64,000 nt of DNA from Karalla daura (lineage: Eukaryota > Chordata > Actinopteri > Chaetodontiformes > Leiognathidae): NCBI GenBank assembly GCA_029224185.1, contig CM055207.1, forward strand, positions 9,589,073-9,653,072, given 5' to 3'. Under the pieces are notes generated by a model. That model did not search any database. It was not told the DNA's origin and saw only the letters and a list, made by a program, of their open reading frames with translations. Below are positions 1-11,295 of this stretch, one piece after another. Every line of letters begins with the position of its first letter. The first letter of the stretch is position 1. The translations under genes were made by a program, and so were the position numbers.

Positions 1-304
1 TTCTCGCTATGCTGCATCGAGCACATCAGCTGTAAGGAAGCTCCTGTCCTCTGGAGAGCTAAAGTGAAGACTCGCGACTGAACAATGATCTCCTGTGACT
101 CAGGCACCACATCACATCATTACTCCTCTTTCTGTGGCTGTGAAACACACCTGCAGCACATTTTTATAACAGGATTTCACGTGGACTGGTTTGAACTCAA
201 ACAACACAGTGGACTGGTGCTTGAGCACTGTCAAATCACAACAAGAGGGAAATGGGTTCGACTCTGCATTGAACACTCTAGAGTGCCCGTGGTGTGAGAG
301 GAGA
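1..304. other. No feature seen
   Basis: Single-copy-looking intronic sequence. The open frame at 85-297 has no recognisable domain. Confidence 0.5.
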
Positions 305-760
305 GGCTCCAGAACACCACCATGTCATCATTATGGTAAGATAATGGAATTTAGCTAGAAGCACTGTCATCTCACTGTGTTCATCATGTGTGTGCAACTG
401 TAGGCTCTAAAACAGCCCCATATGATACCATTAAGGTAGAATAATGGAAGCTAGCCAGATATTTGCTCTCTGGCACGTTGGTATAGGCTGCAGAAGATCC
501 CGAAAAACACTGCTATGGTTAAAAAATAAATAAATGGAAGCTAGCTACAAGTACATAAAGCACTGTTATATCTCACCGTCTTCACCCTCCTTGTACTGTA
601 GTCGCTCCAAAAGGAAACCTTAAGATGAGATAATGCAGGCTAACTAGAAGACAGCACTATAAAGTCAGTCACTTTAATTCACTGTATGAGTGCTGGGATA
701 AGCTCCAGAAAACCCCCAAAGACACATGGATTATGCAGGTTAAGAAAATGATTGGATGGT
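305..760 (-). repeat. Degenerate tandem array, five units of about 83-117 bp
   Basis: Five copies of a unit that begins GGCTCCAGAA-A-CCCC and continues ATGGTTAAGATAATGGAAGCTAG..., AGCACTGTCATCTCACTGT start near 305, 403, 486, 603 and 700. The last unit reads AGCTCCAGAAAACCCCC ... GCAGGTTAAGAAAATG ... GGATGG, matching the inverted head of the CCATCC-type fish repeat. The array therefore seems to have arisen by tandem amplification of that repeat end, followed by divergence. Confidence 0.6.
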
Positions 761-3700
761 TTGAACTCAAAGATGACACTAAACAGAAAACACAATGGAG
801 TTCTTTTTTTTTTTTTTCACTTATTTTTGGCAGAGCCAGGAGACCTAATTTCTGCTTTATTTGCCTGGCCTTTCTTGATATTTGATTGACATTTGGGTGG
901 ACTTTTAATGAGTGTTAGATGCCTCCCACCCTAAGCCACTGTATAAGCCGTCTGGGGCAGGACAGCTGGCGGACCCTGCCCCAGCGACACCGGCTTAATC
1001 TCTGATCCCTGGTAGCTGACATGAGCCTCCTCACCTCCTCAACCACCCACCCTCTCCTCACTTCGCTTTGCGCCTGTCTCGACTCGCTCTTTCTTTCCAG
1101 CCCTACTCCCATTTGCCTTCATGCCAGTGTCAGCTATTTATGATCCGTGTCTACTCTATTCTTCTCTGTTTGCTATACCCACAGGGGCCATGCAGGTAAA
1201 GCAACCCCTAACCCATGCAGCAGAGATATCACTCTTGACACTTTGCTTTCAAAGACGCTGTCTGTACACTGAGCTGTGGGGAAAAAAAAGTGTCAATCCA
1301 AGACTTAAATTTAAAGGCAAGACGTGAAACGATCTCAGGCACGCACATAAGGAGGGAGATATAGACGTGACAGACAATAAATAGAATAACAAAGACATAG
1401 GAGTAAACATGAGGCATAAAAAGGTGTAAAAGCTTTAACGGCTGTGATTTGTTCCCTCACTGAGATCTGTGAGGAATATCCTCTTTGAGCAGATCAAGAA
1501 TATTTTTGATTTTGATGTCATTTCCCATGAAATTATGTTGGTATTTCCTTTAAACCACCTCCTATTTGCCTTTTCTTACATGATAGCTCTTTACAGTTTT
1601 GCTTCTCTCCTGTGTAAATTTTCAATGCCATCCGTTGAAAAACATTATCTACGTTACAGCGCAGGCTTAAATATTTATTATTACACGTCTACAAATATCA
1701 CTATTTCCGCTACATATACAGAGCGGTTTCCACTCAGACTACATCTCTGCGGAGGGAGAGGGGTCCCTTAAGTCTTTCTTGGCAGGTAAAAGTAGGGGGA
1801 AAAGCCCTTGTGCCTCCTTTGCTACTTCCCTGTTGAAACAGGCTCCAAATGTATATTTCATACCTGGTTCCTTTCCCTCTTACAAGAGCACAAAACCAAA
1901 ATGGAAGCAAGTGAGAGTCCGACCCACATAATGAAACCGGGCAGACGATAGTGGTCCTTCGTCCCATTGCTTTCAGTGTTGCGACACCTGAGAGTGGAGT
2001 GTGACAAGTTTGAGGGGTTTCATGCTTTTCGGCCACGACAGCACTGTGCCATTTTCTAAATGATGCTACAATAACAGCACAAAAGAAAGGTCTGAGTGAC
2101 TGAGAGAGCTTCCAGATCCTTGGTGGAAGGGAAAAGTTTGCTTTTACCACTCTTCTGTCCTCTTCTGCCCCGCTTGATGTGGTCTTTGTGATGGAACAGG
2201 AGAGCGTTGAAGCAAAAAAAAAAAAATTATATATATATATATATATATATCACGGCACAAAATAACAAGAGAGCAGTACCCAGGTTGTAAACAGCAGATC
2301 TGATAATAAAAGCCAATAGCGACAGGGATGTGCTTGAAGTCACATGAAGGAATCTTCTTTTTATGTACCTTCTTTCGCCTTAGAGTTTTCCTTTCAGTTT
2401 TCTTCCCACTTCACTTATGGGTTAAAGGGGTGAGAGGGAGGGAGAACCAACTTCTACCCTGGATTTCTCATTATGGGAGGAAGAAGAACGGCGTGGAATT
2501 AGAAGGACGAGTTCTTTGTCCTTTTTCGTCAGAGCTCACAGAGAATAATGAGTGAGACTGGCAGAGAACAGCGAGGCTTAATGTACCTCACCAAGACACG
2601 GCTCCACAGAAATACATCAGACACTGCGACTGCTCTGGAAACCCTCCAGAAGTGCTGCAAAGTGCAAGCTGACAGAGAGAATGAGACCGGCAAGGGAAAA
2701 GCAACACGGTTCTTTTTTTTCTTTTTTTTTTTTGTGCTGCAACAACAGATGTTGTAATCCCAGCTGCATAACGATGGAGGCACAGTTCTTTGGTCGGGAT
2801 GCTGAACCTCTGGCCAGGGCTTTAAAACAACACTACTTTCACAAGCCATTGCTCCCAACGTTACTGCTCTGCAGTCCCGCTCATGCAGATGCTCCGTTTA
2901 ATATTACCCGCATGGTAATCGCTGGATTACAACTACTGGAACCAGGGACCATCATGGAGACAATCATACCACTTCTTTCTCTATTCTCACAGCTACATTT
3001 CTCTGCATAAGGTCGACGCGTAAATATCCTGACAGCAGGGTCTCACACTGGCATTTGCAACTCTATTCTGCAAATAAAATATTGTCTGTCACCGTCAACG
3101 TATATTTGTATGTTGAACTAAACAGCTGCTCACTCCTAACCCCGAATCAGTAAATTATTATATTTGCGACATCTGCCCCATTTTTCCTGCCCTATTTTTC
3201 AGCTGCAGTGACTAAATTTCCCCTGCTGGAAACACTCAAACTCATCCTAATTTTAATCTTGCTAAATTCCCCGCATTTAGTCCGGCGACGGATTTAAATA
3301 AGGAGCGGCAGACATAAAAGAGGGGAGAAACGAGGTAGACCGAAAGGCTGCGCAACATAAAGGGAGGGAGGGCAATAGGAACGTAAAACATTAGTTTTGG
3401 CAGCCTCTGCGAGCATCCCCGTCAGTCACTCTCATTATCGTCCAATTGGGAATGGAGGGCTACTCCATCCGGCATAGTGGAACCCAACCTGGCAACTGCA
3501 GCACTGCAGGACAAGCCAGCGCTCCTCCACCGAGCCAGGGCTGCGCTATTTGGCCCTCTTTCTGCACTGACTCGGGGAAAGAAAAAAAGAAAAAGAAGAA
3601 GCCATTTCACGATGATCTGTGTCCACGATTTTCATTATCTGCAACTTAATCTACGTCAAATGATAGCTGCCCTTTTCCAGTTCCAGTTCAACCCTATTAT

Positions 3701-5020
3701 GTTTTCAATGTCTGTGATGTTAAAGTCATTTAAATGCTTTCCATGCTCTTCAAATTCAGTCCCCCGGTGGAATGGCTTGTTTTTCTGTCCACTTTTGACC
3801 TAAACTGAGCTTTTTGGATTTTTAATAGACGACTGGCTGCTTTTAAACTCCCTGTCTCATAATTACAAGGCTGGTCTTTCCAACAAAGCAGGGATTTTTT
3901 TTCTTTAATACAATGTTATTTATTACAACTTGTATCATTTTATAGGTTTCAAAGTGCCTGACAGTGAGTTACTGACTGGCTTTGTGAAACTACAGTACAA
4001 AATAGGGCACTAGAGAATCATGTGATACAGCTCTCAAGGGGCTCCAATGTATATAATTTACAATCTCAATCAAATGTATACTTGAGAAGTAAGTGAGGAA
4101 AAAGCAGGTGCCTTATACACTGTTTGTGTTTTTCAGCACAGCATTGAGAGACTCTTGATTTTGCCATTTAACCTCCAGCTGCTTCACTGAGCCTGCTCAG
4201 TGGCCAACTATGGCCTCACACACTATGAATGTATGAGTAAAAAGCTGGGTGTTAAACTCCCACTGAGGAGGGAGACTCCAATTCAAAGAAAGTTTTATTT
4301 AAAGCGTTTAATGAGGGCCTTTGCTTAATTTTTTCGCAGGACAAAGTCGGCCAGTTTTCAAATGCATAAAAAGAAAAGACAAGAGAGGAAAGAAAAGAAA
4401 AAGAAAGACAAAATGAAACACAGATGCTTGACAGAGGCATGTTTTATACGGTGTCTGATCACTGAAAAAAAGAAGCAATCCTTTATGGGCTGCATGTGAT
4501 CACTTAAAAGACATTGGGGATTAGCAGCGTGGCTGTAGCCGCAAGTCGAGTAAATAAAGAAAAACGCAGACAAGATGAGTCATAAAAGGTGATGTGACCG
4601 GCACTCTGCGTGAGTCAAAAGCTTATTTTCACTCAGTTATTTGGAGCATCATTACACATCGTCTCGTAGCCTTGTGTTCTGCGTCTAAAAGATATTGCAC
4701 TGCTGGCTTTTTCATCGTGCCGGCGTCGCTGATACCCGACACGACATCGGCTGTCTGCGCTTGTTACATCTTCGCTGGTAACGGCGGTGAGAGGCAGAGA
4801 CAAACATGGATAGCGAAGGTGGCACGCAGAGAGGAGGCCCACGAGTGTTTGCTTTGCATGCGAGCGCAAATCGCAACAAATAATCACGAGCCATTGCGGA
4901 TGCCTGAATTGGCAGTGATTACACCTGCTGTCTTGTGAATTGGCCGGGGCATTACAAACCTGTACACGACAGCGGACGAGGGATGAGGCCGCTGGCTCAT
5001 CTGGAGTCATGGAACACATC
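761..5020. other. Intron; simple repeats only
   Basis: Contains a T run at 804-817, an A run then TA repeat at 2214-2250, a T-rich run at 2711-2733 and an A/G-rich stretch at 3580-3600. No exon, RNA gene or intact mobile element recognised. Confidence 0.5.
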
Positions 5021-5021
5021 C

Positions 5022-5300
5022 ACTCATCCATTATCTTACCCACTTTGTACACGACGGTGTTGCTGGGGTCCGCTCGGGCCTGTCCCAAACGCACATGTGG
5101 CGAGGGTGGTACACATGCCATTCATTCACAAACTCACACACTGAGATGGAATTTATAGTCTCCAGTTGGAACTAAACATTATGTTATGAGACTGTGGGAG
5201 GAATCCAGAATACCTGGGGGAAAATCTACGCTAGGAAAACTCTGATCCGGGAGTTGAAAACTGGTCCTTCTTACTGTGAGGAAACAGTATTAACCACCAA
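5022..5300 (+). repeat. CCATCC-type fish interspersed repeat
   Basis: Starts CACTCATCCATTATCTTACC, then GTTGCTGGGGTCCGCTC, then ACTGTGGGAGGAATCCAGAA, and ends CTTACTGTGAGGAAACAGTA followed by TTAACCACC. This order (head, GGGTC..GGAGCC, GACTGTGGGAGGAAACC, CTTGCTGTGAGG..CAGTGCTAACCAC) is the standard layout of a repeat family abundant across teleosts. Old and diverged. Confidence 0.75.
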
Positions 5301-7397
5301 CACACAATGCAACATCTTCATGGTCTCATTAAGTCTTACATCAATTTGAACGATTTCCATTGTAACGTTTTTATTTTGACATCTGCCTCTTGTGTCCAAT
5401 GGCCACTTCTTTCTTCCCAATCGTGTCAATGTTTTGCAGGATCTTATTTTAATTTTCAACGGCTTTTGAAGTCTCCCAAAGACATGTTATAGTATAAAAA
5501 CTATGCCAACTACTTTTTTTTATCAGGTCTTTTAATTGATTTTCTTCTCCAAGAGCACATTTCTATCTCTAGATGAAAGGCCTCGACTAAGGCGACTGGT
5601 TGCAAGAAATGAACTAATTTGAGGATTAGTGAAATATTAATAGATTTTAACTATATACATTTTCACTTGAATTACATCACTGGTTTGCGTCGGGTTGATG
5701 TGGGCCAGCGCTTCAAAAAGAAAAAAAAAAACATCTACATATGTTTTTGCCTTCCTTCTCCAGAAGCAATCCCGGTCTTTGAGCTGTTCATTCATTCCTT
5801 TCACTAACAGGATTAGTGCCTTGCAACACAACTACAGATATCAAGGCAAGGAAATGGCATCCAAGGATCTCTGGCTAGGTCTGAACTGATTAAAGCTGAA
5901 GATGCAGCCTGCTAATGAAGCAGCAGTCTGCTCGAGAGGCTCGTAACCTGATAAATAAAGAAGCTGCTATCTGCGTTGGTTTCGACTCAGAGGAAGGTCA
6001 ATGTGTGGGCGTGCAGATGTTTTTTCATCTGCATTGTCTATGCATGTTCTTCGGCTCTTCCCTGAATCCTTTATGTGCTATATGTGTCTGTGTACAAGCC
6101 ACTCATCGACAATTGCTACTGAAATTTAAATCACTCGTATTGTTATTATTGCAGTACATGAAGTCAAATGTTAATCTGAATCCCTCCATTTGAAATCAAA
6201 GGCATTAGCAAATACATTTTACACCAATGCCAGAAAAGAAACAGATCCTCAAAAGACCTCTGAATAAACACTTGCAAGAAAACATTAAATCAGCTCTAAC
6301 TACATGCTCTAACCATAGATACACAATGAAGCAACTATTTGCAATTCATGGAGATTACCTGCTGCAAAATCATTCAGAGATTGTTTTTTTCCCTAAACTC
6401 TTGTGCCCTGTTCCACAAAGTATAAAATTTACCTCATATGAAATGCATTAGAAGGCATTAACAAATGTCACTGTTGAATGCCGTTAAATGCAATTACAGT
6501 CGGCAAAACTATCTTCATCAGCGTCTCTTTGAAATGTATGAAACAAACACAGGGGGAAACTTGTGCTCTTTTTTAAGGCATCATTGGAAACCAGAAATAA
6601 AGAAAATGCTAATGCTGTACTAATGGTGTAAACACTGATGTACTGTATGTGAAATTTTAAAAAAGCACAAAAACGATATCAGTACTGAATGTTTCGCAAC
6701 ATGTTTCGCAACTTCTTTCCAACATACTCCAAAACACAGGTGCAAAGGTAACAGATGGTCTGCGGTTCAGGGCTTTATCAAGCACAAAGTTGTATACGAA
6801 TATATGTTACAATATGGAATCAGAAACACTTTCCCAAAACCTCAATAAACTTGTCCTCAAACAATGTTCTTTTGCAGAGGATTACATTCAGCTTTAATTT
6901 CTTTTCTTCCCAGCGTCACAACTTTTGTGGCTAATGGAGATGGGGAGAGTTTTATTTCATAATCCATTTTGGATAAAAAACTAGAGAAGACGCCTCTGGG
7001 CTGCATAGTTTCTGTATTTGCTGGCTGTATGAGGTGTCAAAACATCCTATCAGTCATTCCGCAACTGAGGATGACCTTGGTTTGAAAAAAAAATCAATTT
7101 GCACTTGCTACGGGGTAATGTTCAAAGCAGCTAATCTTCATTCTGTAACACTGTGAAACTGTCAGGCCATTCCTTCTGTGAATATCATTTCTTGAATCCC
7201 CCTAAGCATACACTGTATCTGATCAACGATGCCTTTCCTGGCTGACATCTGAAAGGACGGAGATCTCATCCTCGACGATCAAGCTGGAACAAAAGGACAG
7301 CTATTGACAACCTGCTGTGAACTGTAAAATAGTCACTGTGATGTGTTTAACGCCTAATGGCCAACAGAGACGTACGCCGGCGCTCACCGCAACAAGG

Positions 7398-7422
7398 CAT
7401 AACTAATATCGAATTAGTTATG
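7398..7422. other. Small inverted repeat
   Basis: CATAACTAAT and its exact reverse complement ATTAGTTATG flank a 5-base spacer. The arms are AT-rich with ATTAGTTA homeodomain-like cores. Confidence 0.6.
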
Positions 7423-7454
7423 ATGACCACGTCAGTAACTTTGCATAACTACAG

Positions 7455-7506
7455 ACAGGTTATTACCTGATTCATCTATTATCTGATGAATAAGGTAATA
7501 ACCTGT
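7455..7506. other. Inverted repeat with 22-base arms
   Basis: Arms 7455-7476 and 7485-7506 pair with one mismatch around an 8-base loop (TATTATCT). It lies 33 bases after the 7398-7422 inverted repeat. Could be a transposon relic, a cruciform-prone site or part of a hairpin RNA; nothing in the sequence decides. Confidence 0.65.
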
Positions 7507-8544
7507 CCTTAAATCAATGACTATTAAAGTGGACCGATTTAATCGCATGAAGGAGGGAGCATGCAGTCATGCATGCACAGTCATTACTCAGCTGGTTAAC
7601 TGTACAGCTACACCCATTCTAAATCAGCTCGCTCTCTCCGAGGACCCAGACTGACTTCAGTGTGGAAATAAGGCAGGTTTCACGTTCACAAAGTGAAATT
7701 ATCTCCATTATTTAGATTGCAGGAAATAAACCCGCAGCTATAGCCTCTCTTCAGTCCACTCAGTTTTCGAAATGCATGCTTCTGCAGCTGGATTCAACCG
7801 GATTTACTTTTCTCCTCTGCATACCAAGTATGTTAACTGTGTGGTAGAGCCTATGAGACAGGTAAAGAGATCTTGTAATGGTAATACTGTACGTGCTCTG
7901 CATTTAAACAAGCACTGGTGAAGCCCCTTACTCTCCTATAATATCTTGTGTGGTGCATAATGACATTGCATTTACATCGACCCCTTTTTGACGGCCTTCA
8001 AAAATTGCTTAAAGGCCCAGATATGCAGCCTACATTATGCACAGGTGGCATCGACTGTACCATAAATGTTTAAATGCTGCTATTATCGGGACTCAACTAT
8101 ATATATATACAAAGATGATTAACATAAACTGTGTGGTGACTGTAATTATTCCAGATCTGTTTTGTTGTTTCTTTATTACTGATCACCCCCAGCCAACACA
8201 TTACACTTTGAGTGCTTCTGTGGGAGTTTCACCTTGTTCTTCAGTGTAAGGTTGGGCTCTGTAATTTTCATTTATTTTATTTATTTTATTCACAGCGTGG
8301 GTGAGGCGATGCTATCTGACACTATGATGGTAACTAAAGGCTACTCGGAGAAAAAAAACACTTCAGATTTGAACTTGGTCTTGGTATCTATCAGGAAATA
8401 TTTAGTTTAGAGTTTTTTCCCAGCATGCTAAATAGGCATTGATTTCATGGATCTATGAACATACAATATATACATTTTTGTAGTTATTCATAACAGTAAT
8501 TTGTAATATAATACAGAAATTGTCATGCTTGCACGGTAAATATG

Positions 8545-8625
8545 AAGCTATGAGCTGTCTTAGCTGAGCAAAGACTGAAAACAAGGCGAAAGATCTAGCA
8601 TGTAACCCCCTGAAAGAGCCTATCC
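8545..8625 (+). repeat. AAGACTGGAAACA-type percomorph repeat, copy 1
   Basis: Contains CTTAGCTGAGCAAAGACTG then AAAACAAGGCGAAAGATCTAG. It resembles the very common spiny-rayed fish repeat whose consensus runs TTAGCTTAGCATAAAGACTG then GAAACAGGGGGAAACAGCTAG. Diverged fragment. Confidence 0.5.
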
Positions 8626-8744
8626 CCTATTCATGCATTCAAGAAAATTAAGTATGTATATAATGGATTATATAATAATGATATAATGGATATTTAAAAA
8701 GGAGTTTGTAAAATAATTTGCTTTCCTCGTACCATGAACTCATT

Positions 8745-8830
8745 GAGTATCACAAAGAATAGGCAACCAAATACTGGAAACAAGGGGAAAGAGCTATCAT
8801 ATAGCCTCTAAAAGACTAAAAAAATAAGTT
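8745..8830 (+). repeat. AAGACTGGAAACA-type percomorph repeat, copy 2
   Basis: Contains AAATACTGGAAACAAGGGG followed by AAAGAGCTATCATATAGCCT. Same family as the copy about 200 bases to the left, so either two insertions or a local duplication. Confidence 0.45.
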
Positions 8831-10954
8831 TTACCTAAAATTTCTCCTTAGTCCTTCACGATGCATGTGCTTCTCCTGAGCCTGTGCATTCATAAGGAAT
8901 GCCTTAAAAAGTTTGACATGGTCAAGGCCGCGAAGAGTAACACACAGAGGAGAGCATCGTGTCCTAGAAAGATTTTATGAATAAGGCTGAATGAAGATCA
9001 GAAAGCAAGAAAGGCTGCACAGATCTCATGAGAGAGAGTGAGAGGGATGTTCTGTAGTGCATTTCGATGCACTGCCACTGGTGTGTTTACAGCTCTCGCT
9101 CCCGGCTCCATCTAGGCTACTCTACACGGCAGGTAATGAGCCTACAGCCTAATTTACTCACCCCTAGCCATCTTAACAATTTATGAGACCGGGTGCAGAC
9201 AAAAAAAAAACTTCACAGTGTATTTACAGGAGATGATACAGGAGCCGAGCTCTGTGGTTTGTTTTTACACCTTAAAAGGCGAAGTGGGTTCTGGGTCTGC
9301 GGTTATTGCGAGCGTGCGGATGTGCAGAGTGCAGGCACAGGGAGAAAACATCGAGATAAGAGGGTACCTATCTGCACGTTCTTTAAAATTTAAAAGGCGG
9401 CTGCCGGATAGGTTACATGCAGGGAGAGGGGGAGATGTGAAAAGACTTGCAGCACAGACAAACATGCGACGACTCAGGTTTACACTCGTAGAGCGGTGGC
9501 TTCACCCAGTAATGCAAGGTGATGTACAAAAGAGCACGTACGGTAACTCCTGAATGCGATATGTGACTGTTTAGGGTTGAACCCGTATACACGAGGCTGT
9601 GCTGTATGCTCCATTTATAGCAAGAGCCTGCAGACAACTCATGTTTATGAGAAAGTAAGATCCACTATACGTAAACCCTCCTCATGCAAGATTTAAACAT
9701 GCACAGGCTGCGGCGTGAACATGGCTCCAAACTTCAACATGGTCTTGCAAGAAAAAAAAAAAAAACAAAAAAAAAAACAAATGTCATTTCAACTCATTCT
9801 TTATCATAAATCTATAATGTTTTTTTTGTGCTGTTGCCAGTCTATGAATCATTAATTTTTCATACACTGAGCAGATTGTTAGTCTGTTGCCTTGTCTCCT
9901 CTGTTTCTATGGTTACAAGGAGTCTTGAGTTCGTACGTGTACCTGTGCAGCATTTTCAAGACGAGCGAAGCCCTGAGTGTGAACACAGCGCAGCCGCTTC
10001 TTGCAAGCTGCTGTTGGACACTGTAGCAATAAGCTTTGCCTGTTTACCCGGGGGCAAAGTGGGGCTCTCTCTCTCCCTCTCTGCCTGGGAGTAAAAGGGT
10101 GTAAAGTGGCCCGTTGATGTACAGTGGGGAGGTGTGGCGTGGGCGAAGGTTATTTCTGAAGCTTGGAGTAATTAGGCGGCTCCATTATGCAAAGCGCTGC
10201 TTTCATGGCGTGACTTGAGATCATTTATAAGAAGTATTCCTCACATTTTGAATTTTGTTTGAGGTTATGAAACCTGGCTTCTCGCCAGCGTGTGAACCCA
10301 AGTGGCTGCATTACCCAATTTGCCTCTGCAACCTCCAGACTTTGTCACTGTCGGTACAGGAAAGCTCACTGCTCAACAAATGAAGCATGTGCTCGAGTCA
10401 AGATTCAAACTCCAATCTGTGCAACATTTATTTACTAGCGACCGAGGATGTTGTTTTCGAAATACCTACAGTATAATTCCTCACCGTTGACTTTGCCAGA
10501 ATAAGAATGACTACGTTCCAATACACAGTGTGTCAAAAGCAGTATGGAGGACGGCCAGCCTGCTTCCCTGCCTGTTTTGACCCACAATCCTCTGAGCTGC
10601 AGATGGTATGTAGACTGATTGCTGCTTTCTTTTAATTTCAATTTTCACACCGTGCAATGTAACGGATGTATGAGCAAGAGGGCCAACATTCAAAGTGCCA
10701 CGCGATTGTGTCCCAGTTGTACGCTCGCTACAGTACATACAATCTGCACGCAGTCGTAGACTCCGGCAGCTGCTCGATGAGCTCTGAAGAAAATTTTCAA
10801 AAGGCGTGTGTGCGAGCTCCTCTGAGAGCTTTGCTGCTCAAAACTGTTCATACATTCAAACAGAAACCTAAACATGCATCAAATCGTGATGTAAAAAAAG
10901 AAGTGGATTCACAGATAAACAACTTTCCAGATTAAAACTAAAGCAGATGGATCT
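8831..10954. other. Intron; no feature beyond an A-rich run
   Basis: A-rich tract at 9751-9779. A perfect 10-base-pair inverted repeat of this size class was not seen here. No exon recognised. Confidence 0.5.
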
Positions 10955-11295
10955 CTTAAAGGTGACCTAGAATGGTTGCATGGAGTATTTATCCTGGTTC
11001 CCTGGGGTAAGAATATAAACTATGGGACATTGGTTTCATCAGAAATGCCTCGAAGACTGTTTTTCAAGCACTTTTTTAGTGGAATATTATAGCCCATTTC
11101 TACACAGATCCAGCACCTTTTTTCATACCTATCTGGCAATCACACATCAGGCACATTTTGTTTGATCTTACCCGGCCACTATAAATGATCATGTGACTGA
11201 TAACTGGAGCAATACACCTATGAAGTGAGCACACATCCAGCCTTGTATATTTAATTAATTTTCTGTGTAATTTCTACACAAACTTCACCACACTG
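10955..11295 (+). repeat. AAAGGTGAC-type fish interspersed repeat
   Basis: Begins CTTAAAGGTGACCTAGAATG and continues with CTATGGGACATTGGTTTCAT, AGAAATGCCTCGAAGACTG, TTTCTACACAGATCCAGCA, TATAAATGATCATGTGACTG and TTTCTACACAAACTTCACC. I recognise this order as a dispersed teleost repeat, possibly non-autonomous. It is fairly well preserved relative to other repeats in the window. Class not assigned. Confidence 0.55.

Larger units (their letters stand above)
5301..8544. other. Intron; AT-rich, two small perfect or near-perfect hairpins
   Basis: No exon recognised. Hairpins at 7398-7422 and 7455-7506 are listed separately. Confidence 0.5.

Noticed and set aside
4633..5121. 162-codon minus-strand frame
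   Set aside because: Runs into a CCATCC-type repeat and shows no domain.
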